Shown: piece by piece, positions 18,581 to 26,678 of the stretch | Layout: each line of letters opens with the position of its first letter | How positions within the stretch are numbered: position 1 is the first letter of the stretch | Assembly (NCBI GenBank): GCA_029983625.1 | Contig: JASBZF010000002.1 | Span: 1-53,621, forward strand | Direction: 5' to 3' | DNA from: Pauljensenia sp. | GTDB lineage: Bacteria; Actinomycetota; Actinomycetes; Actinomycetales; Actinomycetaceae | Length of the DNA stretch: 53,621 bases | Position numbers and translations under genes: made by a program | The notes under the pieces: model-generated | What the model was told of the DNA's origin: nothing | What the model saw: the letters and a program-made list of their open reading frames with translations, nothing else | Database searches by the model: none

Positions 18581-18652
18581 GGGTGTGTGTCGCTCATTGA
18601 GCGACACACACCCATTGTTTCGGGCGGGCCGCTTATGCGACCCGTCCGAAAC
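18581..18652. terminator. Twin hairpin terminator between converging PNP and rplY genes
   Basis: Two strong hairpins in tandem: a perfect 16-bp inverted repeat (18581-18596 / 18598-18613, arms GGGTGTGTGTCGCTCA) and a second 16-bp stem (18617-18632 / 18637-18652) with one G-T pair and one mismatch. They sit in the middle of the 138-base gap and probably stop transcription from both sides. Confidence 0.85.
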
Positions 18653-18675
18653 ATACGCTCAAGAAAAGAGGAACG

Positions 18676-19032
18676 TCACTCAGCCTCGGGGGCACAAACC
18701 TCTTCAGCTTCTGCCGCACCCTCAGCAGCCGCCTTCTCGCACGCAGGAACGACGAGGAAATCAGCGTGAAGAAGCACGCGAGTAACGGGGTGACGCTGAG
18801 CCTCCTGCACGCGGACCAGCAGGCTCTTGCCATCGAGTTTCAGGGTGACGAGAGCATTCTTGTCATCGCGAACAATGAGGAAGAGTTCGTGTCCGGGAAC
18901 ATCAATGTGGAGCAGCTCGGAACCGTGACCGTAGACAACCGCAGGAACAAGACCGGCGCGGCGAGCACGACGGGCAGCACCCTTACCGAACTCGGAACGG
19001 ATCTGCACATCAAGAATCGGGGTATCGCACAT
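18676..19032 (-). CDS. rplY: 50S ribosomal protein L25, short form
   Basis: 118 aa. It binds 5S rRNA in the large subunit. The N-terminal L25 domain is complete: FGKGAARRARRAGLVPAVVYGHG, NALVTLKLDGKSLLVRVQEAQRHPVTRVLLHADFLVV. Actinobacterial L25/Ctc proteins usually carry a second, TL5-like beta domain (about 200 aa in all). Here it is replaced by a 20-residue Ala/Glu-rich acidic tail, and the terminators leave no room for a lost domain in another frame. AGGAGG precedes ATG. It follows prs, as in the conserved glmU-prs-rplY order. Confidence 0.93.
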   Translation of the reverse strand: MCDTPILDVQIRSEFGKGAARRARRAGLVPAVVYGHGSELLHIDVPGHELFLIVRDDKNALVTLKLDGKSLLVRVQEAQRHPVTRVLLHADFLVVPACEKAAAEGAAEAEEVCAPEAE

Positions 19033-19130
19033 AAAATGCCTCCTACTATTCGGGTTCTTCCGCTTCGGCGCGATGAACCGTTCAGGAGGTAGATTCCCCT
19101 TCGGCCCTGTCGATTACGGCAGATACAGAT

Positions 19131-19175
19131 CCGCCCTCGCCGGAGCAACCCTTTAAGGATAGGCGACGAGGGCGG
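19131..19175 (-). terminator. Inverted repeat between prs and rplY, made of two CGCCCTCG octamers
   Basis: CCGCCCTCG and CGAGGGCGG form a 9-bp stem (extendable by GCC/GGC) starting 11 bases after the prs stop. No T-run follows on the minus strand, so it may attenuate rather than end the transcript. The arms are a convergent pair of the octamer over-represented in this window. Confidence 0.5.
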
Positions 19176-19186
19176 TCAGTGACGAA

Positions 19187-20158
19187 TCAATCGAAGAGAG
19201 ATGTGACTGATCCGTCTTCAAAAACTTCCTTGATCGCACGCGCAAGAAGCGGAGCAATCGACAGGATCGTCAGATTCGAGAAGCGTTTTTCCGCAGGGAT
19301 CGGCAAAGTGTCAGTGACAACAACTTCATCAGCCCCACATTCCGTCAAACGACGAACAGCCGGTTCAGACAAGATACCGTGGGTAGCGGCAATAATGACT
19401 TTCTGAGCACCGGCATCGTTCAGAACTTTCACAGCCTCAGTGATAGTGCCAGCCGTATCGATCATATCATCAACAAGAATGCACTGTTTGCCGACCACAT
19501 CACCCACGACACGGTTCGCGACCGCAACATTTGGCCTGGTCGTATCACGTGTTTTATGAACGAAAGCCAGCGGGACTCCACCGAGCTTAGAAGACCACTT
19601 CTCAGCGACGCGGATACGACCCGCATCAGGAGAAACCATAACGGCATTCGACAAGTCAAGGCGCGAACGCACGTAATCCACCAGAACTGGCATCGCGAAG
19701 AGATGATCGACAGGACCGTCAAAGAAACCCTGCTCTTGTGAAGCATGTAAATCAACACTCATCACACGGTCAGCGCCAGCAGTCTTATACAAGTCAGCGA
19801 CCAGTCGAGCAGAAATCGGCTCACGCCCCTGATGCTTCTTATCCTGACGCGCATAGGGGTAGAAAGGCGAAACCGCAGTAATGCGCTTAGCGGAAGCGCG
19901 CTTTGCGGCATCAATCATGATGAGCTGTTCCATGAGCCACTTGTTAATCGGCCCAGTGTGAGACTGGAGCACAAAGACATCCGCACCACGGACAGATTCA
20001 TTAAAGCGGACGTAGATTTCACCGCTTGCAAAATCGTAAGCGGTCACCGGAGAAACCCCGCACCCGATCTCCTCACCGACTTGCTGAGCGAGTTCAAGAT
20101 GCGCTCTTCCTGAAACGAGGACGAGACTCTTTTCCCCACTGGTTACCAATCCGCTCAT
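19187..20158 (-). CDS. prs: Ribose-phosphate pyrophosphokinase (PRPP synthetase, class I)
   Basis: 323 aa. Makes PRPP from ribose-5-phosphate and ATP for purine, pyrimidine, His and Trp synthesis. Motifs: FASGEIYVRFNESVRGADVF, YPYARQDKKHQGREPISARLVADL (ATP-binding flexible loop), SPDAGRIRVAEKWSSKL, and the PRPP loop ILVDDMIDTAGTITEA. The length is standard. It lies 36 bases downstream of the short glmU, with AGGAGAGG before the ATG. Confidence 0.97.
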   Translation of the reverse strand: MSGLVTSGEKSLVLVSGRAHLELAQQVGEEIGCGVSPVTAYDFASGEIYVRFNESVRGADVFVLQSHTGPINKWLMEQLIMIDAAKRASAKRITAVSPFYPYARQDKKHQGREPISARLVADLYKTAGADRVMSVDLHASQEQGFFDGPVDHLFAMPVLVDYVRSRLDLSNAVMVSPDAGRIRVAEKWSSKLGGVPLAFVHKTRDTTRPNVAVANRVVGDVVGKQCILVDDMIDTAGTITEAVKVLNDAGAQKVIIAATHGILSEPAVRRLTECGADEVVVTDTLPIPAEKRFSNLTILSIAPLLARAIKEVFEDGSVTSLFD

Positions 20159-20194
20159 GCGGCGTTCCTCTCCTTGCCCTGAGAACCCGGCGGG

Positions 20195-21235
20195 TCAGTC
20201 CGATTCGGACTGCCCGATGACGCTGAATGGTGCCACCATCGTATCGGCTGACACGCTCCCCTTAGCGACCCATGCGGCCCTGACCAGGGCGCGATCGGCC
20301 ACATGTGCCGAGTCCAGAGTCGTTCCGGGACCGATCTCACATCCGTGTCCCACCTGTGTGATCCCCCGTAAGACGCTTCCCGGCCAGATCGTCGTATCCG
20401 CACCGATCGTGACATCCACGTCGATCCATGTGGAGGTCGGATCGATGATGGACACCCCCTGACGCATATGCCGTTCACAGATCCGCTTGTTCATTTCGGC
20501 ACCCAGTTCAGCAAGTTGGACGCGATCATTACAGCCCTGCGCTTCCCAGGGATCAGAGAGGACGAGGGCGCCCGCGGTCCGCCCTGCAGGTTCAGCAGCT
20601 GCAAGCACGTCCGTGAGATACACCTCTCCTTGAGCGTTGTCTGTTCCCACCGAGGTCAAGGTTTCACGCAAAAACACCCCATCAAAGACATACACACCCG
20701 CGTTGACTTCATGAAGAGCACGCTCGTCCTCGCTGGCATCTTTTTCTTCAACGATCCTGACAACACGTCCGTCCTCGGCACGCACGATACGCCCGTAACC
20801 AGTAGGATCCGGCACCTGCGAAGTTAAAACCGTCACCGCGTGTCCTTCCTTCTTGTGAAGGTCAAGGAGCGCTTCTAACGTAGCGGTTGAAAGCAGAGGA
20901 ACATCACCGGAAGTGACGAGGACTGGCCCATCCAGTGAACGCTGTGCGGCACTCAGAGCGTCAAGAGCACACAGCACGGCTCTGCCAGTTCCAGGAATCT
21001 CATCTTGATCAGCGATGAAGGTGTCGGGAGCGACTCGCATAATTTCCTCGACAACACATTCACGTCCGTGACGCACCACAGCAACGAGAGTCTGAGGATG
21101 TGTGCCCCTCGCAGCTCGTAACGCATGACCGATCATGGACAGGCCCGCAAGGGGATGAACAACCTTAGGGACCGCTGAAAGCATTCGAGTGCCCTTGCCT
21201 GCTGCGAGGACGATGGCGGCTGCGGGGACGGTCAT
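20195..21235 (-). CDS. glmU: UDP-N-acetylglucosamine pyrophosphorylase, GlmU-like but lacking the acetyltransferase half
   Basis: 346 aa from ATG 21235 (GGAAGG upstream; a longer frame would run through the tRNA). The uridyltransferase domain is intact: IVLAAGKGTRMLSAVPKVVHPLAG, EIPGTGRAVLCAL, TSGDVPLL, VNAGVYVF, GEVYLTDVL, and NDRVQLAELGAEMN. The C-terminal left-handed beta-helix has only about four coils and stops at VAPFSVIGQSESD. Full GlmU proteins (about 455-495 aa) continue there with the acetyl-CoA and catalytic His/Asn region. The remaining part is not found in another frame before prs. N-acetylation of glucosamine-1-phosphate would need another enzyme. Confidence 0.88.
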   Translation of the reverse strand: MTVPAAAIVLAAGKGTRMLSAVPKVVHPLAGLSMIGHALRAARGTHPQTLVAVVRHGRECVVEEIMRVAPDTFIADQDEIPGTGRAVLCALDALSAAQRSLDGPVLVTSGDVPLLSTATLEALLDLHKKEGHAVTVLTSQVPDPTGYGRIVRAEDGRVVRIVEEKDASEDERALHEVNAGVYVFDGVFLRETLTSVGTDNAQGEVYLTDVLAAAEPAGRTAGALVLSDPWEAQGCNDRVQLAELGAEMNKRICERHMRQGVSIIDPTSTWIDVDVTIGADTTIWPGSVLRGITQVGHGCEIGPGTTLDSAHVADRALVRAAWVAKGSVSADTMVAPFSVIGQSESD

Positions 21236-21278
21236 GGTTCGCCTTCCGTCGAGCGGGAAGTAAGGAGCGTCGCTCCGG

Positions 21279-21349
21279 CTCCGCCCCCAGGATTCGAACC
21301 CGGACCAAAGGCACCAAAAACCCATGTGCTGCCATTACACCAGGGCGGA
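21279..21349 (-). tRNA. tRNA-Gln (anticodon TTG)
   Basis: A 71-nt cloverleaf read on the minus strand. Acceptor TCCGCCC pairs with GGGCGGA; D-arm GTGTAATGGCAGCAC; anticodon loop TTTTGGT gives TTG; T-arm CCGGG-TTCGAAT-CCTGG. The 3' CCA is not encoded. The anticodon stem (TGGGT/GCCTT) is weak, with one T-T mismatch and two G-T pairs. It sits between glmU and the TetR gene. Confidence 0.93.
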
Positions 21350-21510
21350 ACAACGCTTCGATTCTGCCATAGTCCACCCCCATTCGCCGAAAGCACGACA
21401 CAAAGTGGCCTAAAAGCAACACTTCACCCAGCACAAAACCGGCGACGATCCGAAAAGAAGACGCATTTGCGCGCACACAAAAGCTCTCCTCCCTCACCTG
21501 GGATCAGTGG

Positions 21511-21523
21511 GATAATCCGAGGT
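21511..21523 (+). promoter_or_regulatory. Leaderless promoter -10 box of TetR gene
   Basis: GATAAT followed by seven bases and ATG 21524. A GAGG is present but only one base from the ATG, too close to act as a ribosome-binding site. Confidence 0.5.
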
Positions 21524-22180
21524 ATGGGCCAAAAACGCACACGGATGAGCGGCTTCGCACGTCGAGAACAGCTCGTCGAAGTCGGGCGTTCACTTTTTGC
21601 ACTCAAAGGCTTCGACGCAACAAGCGTCGAAGAAATCGCTGCGAAAGCGAAAGTCTCCAAGCCCGTCGTCTACGAACACTTCGGCGGCAAAGAAGGGCTC
21701 TATGCGGTGGTCGTGGACCGCGAAGTCCAATCCCTCGTCACCTCCCTCCACTCCTCCTTAGAGTCCTCCGATCGCCCTCGGATCCTCTTGGAAAACGCGA
21801 CGCTCGCCCTGCTTGAATACATCGAATCCAACTCCGACGGCTTCCGCGTCCTTGTGCGTGATGCCCCCAAAGATCGGACGCAAGGATCTTTCTCCTCAGT
21901 CCTCGGCGACGTCGCCTCCAGGGTCGAGCATCTCCTCGCCGAACAATTCGCCAAAGGCGACATCTCACCTGCGCTCGCCCCGCTATACGCGCAGATGCTC
22001 GTCGGCCTTATCGCCCAAGTCGGACAATGGTGGTTGGATGAGCGGCGCATGAAAAAAGACGAAGTAGCCGCACACGTCGTCAACCTCGTGTGGAATGGTG
22101 TGCGACACATGCAGCCCAAACCCGCGCTCCTCGTGTGTCAAGAACCAGCAGGCCACAAGCCCGGCGCGATAAAAGAATGA
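21524..22180 (+). CDS. TetR family transcriptional regulator (Rv1019-like)
   Basis: 218 aa. HTH near residues 12-60: RREQLVEVGRSLFALKGFDATSVEEIAAKAKVSKPVVYEHFGGKEGLYAVVVDRE. The ligand domain ends with LVGLIAQVGQWWLDERRMKKDEVAAHVVNLVWNGVRHM. A TetR gene next to glmU also occurs in M. tuberculosis (Rv1019). The frame is open upstream, but ATG 21524 fits the family N-terminus and a -10 box. Its stop overlaps the MarR start in an ATGA junction. Confidence 0.9.
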   Translation: MGQKRTRMSGFARREQLVEVGRSLFALKGFDATSVEEIAAKAKVSKPVVYEHFGGKEGLYAVVVDREVQSLVTSLHSSLESSDRPRILLENATLALLEYIESNSDGFRVLVRDAPKDRTQGSFSSVLGDVASRVEHLLAEQFAKGDISPALAPLYAQMLVGLIAQVGQWWLDERRMKKDEVAAHVVNLVWNGVRHMQPKPALLVCQEPAGHKPGAIKE

Positions 22181-22773
22181 AAGCCTCACCATCGGCTATC
22201 TTGAGTCGCGTGCAATTCACAGATGAAGTCGCAGGCATCGTCGCCGCATGGTCGAAGGAACGCCCCGACCTCGACTCCTCCCCTATGCTCGTCCTCTCAC
22301 GCATCTCCAGACTCGCTCGACGCCTCGACCTGGAACGCCGCAAAGCATTCGCCGATCACGGACTCGAACCCTGGGAATTTGACGTTCTTTCCTCCTTGCG
22401 CAGAGCAGGCAGAATGTCGGGCCTCACCCCAGGCGCGCTTATGGCCGAACTCCTCGTTTCCTCCGGGACAATGACGAACCGAATCGACCGGCTCGAATCC
22501 AAAGGCCTCGTCTCACGTTCCCCTTCACCCGAAGATCGGCGAGTCGTTCTTGTCACCCTCAGCGACTCAGGTCGAGAAAGAGTCGATGGTGCTCTCGCTG
22601 CACTTCTGGCCTGCGAAGAAGCCATCCTTGCCCCGCTTCATGAAGACGCTCGCCACCAGCTCGCATCTCTTCTCACTTCACTCCTCCTCCCCTTTGAAGC
22701 TCACGCAGCCAGTGAAACTCGCGCAGCCACTGAAACTCACGCAGGCGCAAGAAAAAACGAAAGGAAACTGTAG
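22177..22773 (+). CDS. MarR family winged-helix regulator
   Basis: 198 aa. Winged helix about 35-150: LEPWEFDVLSSLRRAG, GLTPGALMAELLVSSGTMTNRIDRLESKGLVSRSPSPEDRRVVLVTLSDSGRE, with the D-R pair of the wing. An N-terminal extension and an Ala/Thr/Glu-rich tail with a short tandem repeat (SETRAATETHAGA) are unusual. Translationally coupled to the TetR gene through ATGA (22177-22180). What the pair controls is unknown; no transporter lies downstream on this strand. Confidence 0.88.
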   Translation: MKASPSAILSRVQFTDEVAGIVAAWSKERPDLDSSPMLVLSRISRLARRLDLERRKAFADHGLEPWEFDVLSSLRRAGRMSGLTPGALMAELLVSSGTMTNRIDRLESKGLVSRSPSPEDRRVVLVTLSDSGRERVDGALAALLACEEAILAPLHEDARHQLASLLTSLLLPFEAHAASETRAATETHAGARKNERKL

Positions 22774-22813
22774 CGAATCACACACGACCGTATATCAGTC
22801 GCATGAGTAGCCG

Positions 22814-24679
22814 TCATTCAAGAAGCTCAGCAGCCTCAAGCCACGCCTCTTCAAGCTCGGCAATCTGTGCAAGCACGCGCGCATGACAGGCCGACACCTC
22901 CTGAAGTTCACAAACTGCAGAAGAATCCACCCCCACTTTTTGCCCAAGATACTCTAAACGCACTTCCAAATCCGCCACTTCGCAGCGAAGCCTATCCAGA
23001 CGCCGTTCGATCCGATCCGCTTCCTTCTTCGCAGCACGCCGAGCCGCAGCGTCACTGACAGGCGGAACGGAAGTCTGGGCACCAGAAGATACCGATCCCG
23101 TCACCTGAACGGCCCCGCCCTCGGCACGCATCCGCAGATACTGTTCGACCCCTCCGGGTAAGGCACGAATCGTCCCATCACCGAGCAGTGCGATCTGATG
23201 ATCCGTCACACGCTCAAGCAAATAGCGGTCATGTGACACCACGACAAGAGTTCCGGGGAAAGAATCAAGCAGATCCTCCATCGCAGCGAGAGTATCGGTA
23301 TCAAGGTCGTTCGTCGGTTCATCCAGAAGAAGAACATTCGGTGAAGCCATGAGCAGACGCATGAACTGGAGTCGGCGACGCTCACCGCCTGAAATCTCAC
23401 AAATCCTCGTATAGGCGCGTTGACGAGTGAAACCCATACGCTCAGTCATCTGCGAGGCCGTGAGTTCTTTACCTTCCACAATGCAGGTCTGGGCAACAGC
23501 GGCAACAGCCTCCACAACGCGCATATCCGCGAGCGCATCCAGCTCATGCGTATCCTGAGAAAGAGTCGCCACCGAAACAGTTTTCCCCCGCCTCACACGG
23601 CCAGAAGTCGGGGCAAGATCTCCGCGCAGAAGATTCAGGAGGCTTGTTTTTCCCGCACCGTTCACGCCGACCACACCGACACGCTCCCCCGGAGCAAGAC
23701 GTAAAGTCACCGAATCAAAGATCGTGTTGAGCGAAGCGTCGGGGCCTTGAAAACTCAAGGTCACCTCTTCAAGATCGAGAACGTCCTTCCCCAGGCGCGC
23801 AGTCGCCATTTTCATGAGTTCCACGCTGTCACGCGGCGGCGGCACATCCGCGATCAGGGCTTCTGCAGCTTCAATGTGGAACTTCGGTTTCGAGGTGCGA
23901 GCGGGCGCGCCCCGACGCAGCCAGGCAAGCTCCTTCTTGAGGAGATTCTTCCTTTTCGCTGCCGCCACATCTGCTTGCCGGAGACGTTCAGCACGGGCCA
24001 GAGTGTAGGCAGCGTAAGAGCCGTCGTACACTTCGACGCGGCCGGGGATCTGAGGGCGCTCTCCTCCTGGGTCGATGCCGGGCACAACTTCCCAGATGTG
24101 CGCGCACACCGCGTCCAGGAACCAGCGGTCGTGAGTGACCACGAGCAGCGCACCCTGGGCTCCGGGTCTGGCAAAACGCGCGTTCAGGTGCGCGGCAAGC
24201 CAGGCTACGCCCTCGACATCCAGGTGGTTTGTCGGCTCATCCAGGCAGACAATCTCACTTGGAGTACACAGGACTTTCGCCAAAGCAACTCTGCGGCGTT
24301 GACCGCCGGATAGGTCTCCCACACGGGATGCAAGATCAATATCTGCCAGGAGTCCGGCGTGAATATCACGCACCTGAGGTTGTGAAGCCCACTCGTATTC
24401 TGCGACACCGGGGTGTACTGCCTCCACGACACGTAGATTCGGGTCGAAAGAGTCTTTCTGATCGAGGAGGACTGCGCGCACGCCCTCGCGTTGAGTGAGC
24501 AGTCCTGAAGCCGGTTCTTGAACGCCCGCGATGAGGCGTAAAAGTGTGGATTTACCCGCACCGTTCGGCCCGAGGATTCCGATGCGTGAAGCGTCGTCAA
24601 CGCCGAGGGTGACATCTTCGAGGAGCCGACGTGAACCCGCACGGGCAGCGAGGGACTGCGTACCGAGAAGATGCGCCAT
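22814..24679 (-). CDS. ABC-F family ATP-binding protein
   Basis: 621 aa with two ABC domains and no membrane domain. Walker A GPNGAGKSTLLRL and GVNGAGKTSLLNL; signatures LSGGQRRRVALAK and ISGGERRRLQFMR; Walker B IVCLDEPTNHLDVEGV and VLLLDEPTNDLDTDTL. A P-site tRNA-interaction linker (about 230-300, KKELAWLRRGAPARTSKPK) and a C-terminal coiled coil (about 545-615) resemble the Uup group. It acts on stalled ribosomes. The ATG follows the ispE TAA with no gap (TAAATG), so it is in the rpfB-rsmA-ispE operon. Confidence 0.94.
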   Translation of the reverse strand: MAHLLGTQSLAARAGSRRLLEDVTLGVDDASRIGILGPNGAGKSTLLRLIAGVQEPASGLLTQREGVRAVLLDQKDSFDPNLRVVEAVHPGVAEYEWASQPQVRDIHAGLLADIDLASRVGDLSGGQRRRVALAKVLCTPSEIVCLDEPTNHLDVEGVAWLAAHLNARFARPGAQGALLVVTHDRWFLDAVCAHIWEVVPGIDPGGERPQIPGRVEVYDGSYAAYTLARAERLRQADVAAAKRKNLLKKELAWLRRGAPARTSKPKFHIEAAEALIADVPPPRDSVELMKMATARLGKDVLDLEEVTLSFQGPDASLNTIFDSVTLRLAPGERVGVVGVNGAGKTSLLNLLRGDLAPTSGRVRRGKTVSVATLSQDTHELDALADMRVVEAVAAVAQTCIVEGKELTASQMTERMGFTRQRAYTRICEISGGERRRLQFMRLLMASPNVLLLDEPTNDLDTDTLAAMEDLLDSFPGTLVVVSHDRYLLERVTDHQIALLGDGTIRALPGGVEQYLRMRAEGGAVQVTGSVSSGAQTSVPPVSDAAARRAAKKEADRIERRLDRLRCEVADLEVRLEYLGQKVGVDSSAVCELQEVSACHARVLAQIAELEEAWLEAAELLE

Positions 24680-25660
24680 TTAGTAAAAGTCTCCTGATTC
24701 CAAGCGGGCACCCTGGACGGGGCCGAAAGTGGTGAAAGCGTCAGCAACCGAGTTCACTTTACTCAGAGCAGAAGCGATTGTGCGGGCCGTTTGTGCATCG
24801 GCTGCAAGCGCCCCGATTGAGGGCCCCGAACCGGACAGAAGAACAGCAAGCGCACCTGCTTGTTTCGCTACCGCAACACTTCGCGCAAGTTCAGGCCGAA
24901 GATGCAGCGCCACCTCGTGAAGATCGTTCGTGAGGTGAGGGGCAAGCTCTGTTGCTTCACCCGTGAAGGGAAGGGCCCGAATCGCTACCGGGTCAGGCAG
25001 ATCCCGCCATTTTCCGTCCGGTCCTCCCGCCTGGTCGAGCGCGTGGAAAACCGTAGGAGTTGATAGTCCTTCATGTGCGAGGGCGATCGCCCAGTGATGG
25101 CGAGGTGTTTTTTCTCCCCGGTCTAGGGATTCCATTTCATCACCTCGTCCGGTCCCCAGTGCGATCCCCCCAGTCAGGCACGCTGGAACATCAGCTCCCA
25201 AGCTGCGTCCAATGCGTTCAAGGTCGCGGGTATCGAGGCCGAGTTCCCACAGTGCATTACATGCAACGAGGGTGGCTGCTGCGTCCGCCGAACCTCCGGC
25301 CATTCCTCCCGCCACGGGGATACGCTTATCGACCTCGATGTCAAGACCTGCAGCTGTTGCCGCCCAAGGGCCTGTTGCGGCGAGCTTTTGGAGGATCCGG
25401 GCCGCACGGTATGCCAGGTGGGTGCGAGGATCGAGCTGACGCATTGCCTGGGTCGTTGCTTCGTTCAGTGAACCATCGGGCCGGTAGGCCGTGGTGGTGA
25501 CCCTGATTCCGGGAGAGCGTGCCGTGCGGACGCGAACAGTTTCACGTAGATTCAGCGCTTCAAAGACCGTGACGAGAGGGTGATAGCCATCATCAGTGGG
25601 GGCTCCTGCGTAAAGTGCGAGGTTGATCTTCCCCGGTGCGGACGCGATGACCTCACGCAT
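24680..25660 (-). CDS. ispE: 4-diphosphocytidyl-2-C-methyl-D-erythritol kinase
   Basis: 326 aa from ATG 25660. GHMP kinase of the MEP isoprenoid pathway: substrate motif SAPGKINLALYAGAPTDDGYHPL, ATP loop PVAGGMAGGSADAAATLVA, and LLSGSGPSIGALA near the C-terminus. The start overlaps the rsmA stop by eight bases (ATGCGTGA), which rejects the 50-residue upstream extension. The same rsmA-ispE order occurs in M. tuberculosis (Rv1010-Rv1011). Confidence 0.95.
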   Translation of the reverse strand: MREVIASAPGKINLALYAGAPTDDGYHPLVTVFEALNLRETVRVRTARSPGIRVTTTAYRPDGSLNEATTQAMRQLDPRTHLAYRAARILQKLAATGPWAATAAGLDIEVDKRIPVAGGMAGGSADAAATLVACNALWELGLDTRDLERIGRSLGADVPACLTGGIALGTGRGDEMESLDRGEKTPRHHWAIALAHEGLSTPTVFHALDQAGGPDGKWRDLPDPVAIRALPFTGEATELAPHLTNDLHEVALHLRPELARSVAVAKQAGALAVLLSGSGPSIGALAADAQTARTIASALSKVNSVADAFTTFGPVQGARLESGDFY

Positions 25661-26657
25661 TCTTGTCCTCTGAATGTGCGTGCCGTGGATCAAGGCGACA
25701 CGGGATAAGTTCAGCGGCACGCAGATCCAGGAGTGCGCGTCCCAGAGCAAGGAATTCGTCAACAGTGAGGGTTTCACCGCGTCGGCTCGGATCAATTTCG
25801 GCTCGTTCAAGCAGAAGACTTGATCCCTGCGGTGAACCCGCCCAGTTCTTCAAAGCTGCACGCAGTGTTTTACGGCGCTGACCAAAGGCGATATCGCACA
25901 CCTCGAAAGTGGCGCGCCTCAGTGCCTCGTCTCCGCGTGGTTCAGATAAGCGGGAAATACGCACGAGGGCGGAGTCAACGTTGGGGACGGGCCAAAAAAC
26001 AGTGCGTCCGATCGTTCCTGCACGTTCCACTGTGCCGTACCAGCTGGCTTTCACTGAGGGCACACCGTAGGTGCGCGATCCGGGGGCAGCGGCCAGCCTG
26101 TCGGCAACTTCGGACTGAACCATGACCAGCAGATCAGTCAACGAGGGGAAGGAGTCAAGCATCGTGAGTAAAACAGGGACTGCGACGTTGTAGGGCAGGT
26201 TCGCAACAAGTTTCTTTGGCGCAGGCCAATCCACTCCAAGATCTTCCACCCCTGTGAGGGTTGTGGCATCCCTTGTCACCACGTGAAAACGCTCAGCTGC
26301 TTCAGGCATACGCGCACGCACAGTCTCAGGAAGAGCTGTGGCCAATACGGGGTCAATTTCGACGGCACGGACCCTGGCACCGGTCTCTAAAATCGCAAGG
26401 GTGAGGGATCCAAGTCCGGGTCCGACCTCGACGACTTCATCTCCGGCCTGGACACCGCCAGACCTCACGATTCTGCGAACAGTTCCTGCATCGTGGACAA
26501 AGTTTTGACCAAGGACCTTCGTGGGGCGGATGCGAAGCGCGTCGGCGATCGCCTTGACTTCGATCGGGCCGAGAAGGCCGAAGTCTGAGGGTATGGCCCC
26601 TTCAGGTAGCTTCGGGTCAAGACGAGAGACGGAAGCATTCTTCGACAATCGAGTCAC
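25653..26657 (-). CDS. rsmA: 16S rRNA (adenine1518/1519-N6)-dimethyltransferase KsgA
   Basis: 334 aa from GTG 26657. Dimethylates the two adenines of helix 45 late in 30S assembly. Motifs: KVLGQNFVHDAGTVRRIVR, VVEVGPGLGSLTLAIL (SAM motif I), AVEIDPVLATALPE, and the adenine-methyltransferase signature LVANLPYNVAVPVLLTM. The N-terminus is about 35 residues longer than usual, but the GTG lies exactly six bases after a -10 box. Confidence 0.95.
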   Translation of the reverse strand: MTRLSKNASVSRLDPKLPEGAIPSDFGLLGPIEVKAIADALRIRPTKVLGQNFVHDAGTVRRIVRSGGVQAGDEVVEVGPGLGSLTLAILETGARVRAVEIDPVLATALPETVRARMPEAAERFHVVTRDATTLTGVEDLGVDWPAPKKLVANLPYNVAVPVLLTMLDSFPSLTDLLVMVQSEVADRLAAAPGSRTYGVPSVKASWYGTVERAGTIGRTVFWPVPNVDSALVRISRLSEPRGDEALRRATFEVCDIAFGQRRKTLRAALKNWAGSPQGSSLLLERAEIDPSRRGETLTVDEFLALGRALLDLRAAELIPCRLDPRHAHSEDKNA

Positions 26658-26669
26658 AGGTGAAGTCTA
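26658..26669 (-). promoter_or_regulatory. Leaderless promoter -10 box of rsmA
   Basis: Read on the minus strand: TAGACT, six bases, GTG 26657. It falls in the 21-base gap after the rpfB-like gene, giving rsmA-ispE-ABC-F an internal promoter. Confidence 0.6.
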
Positions 26670-26678
26670 GTGCGTGAC

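Noticed and set aside
22681..22760. Tandem GCAGCCA-TGAAACT-like repeat at the end of the MarR gene
   Set aside because: Two to three imperfect copies within the coding tail; explained by a low-complexity Ala/Thr/Glu tail.
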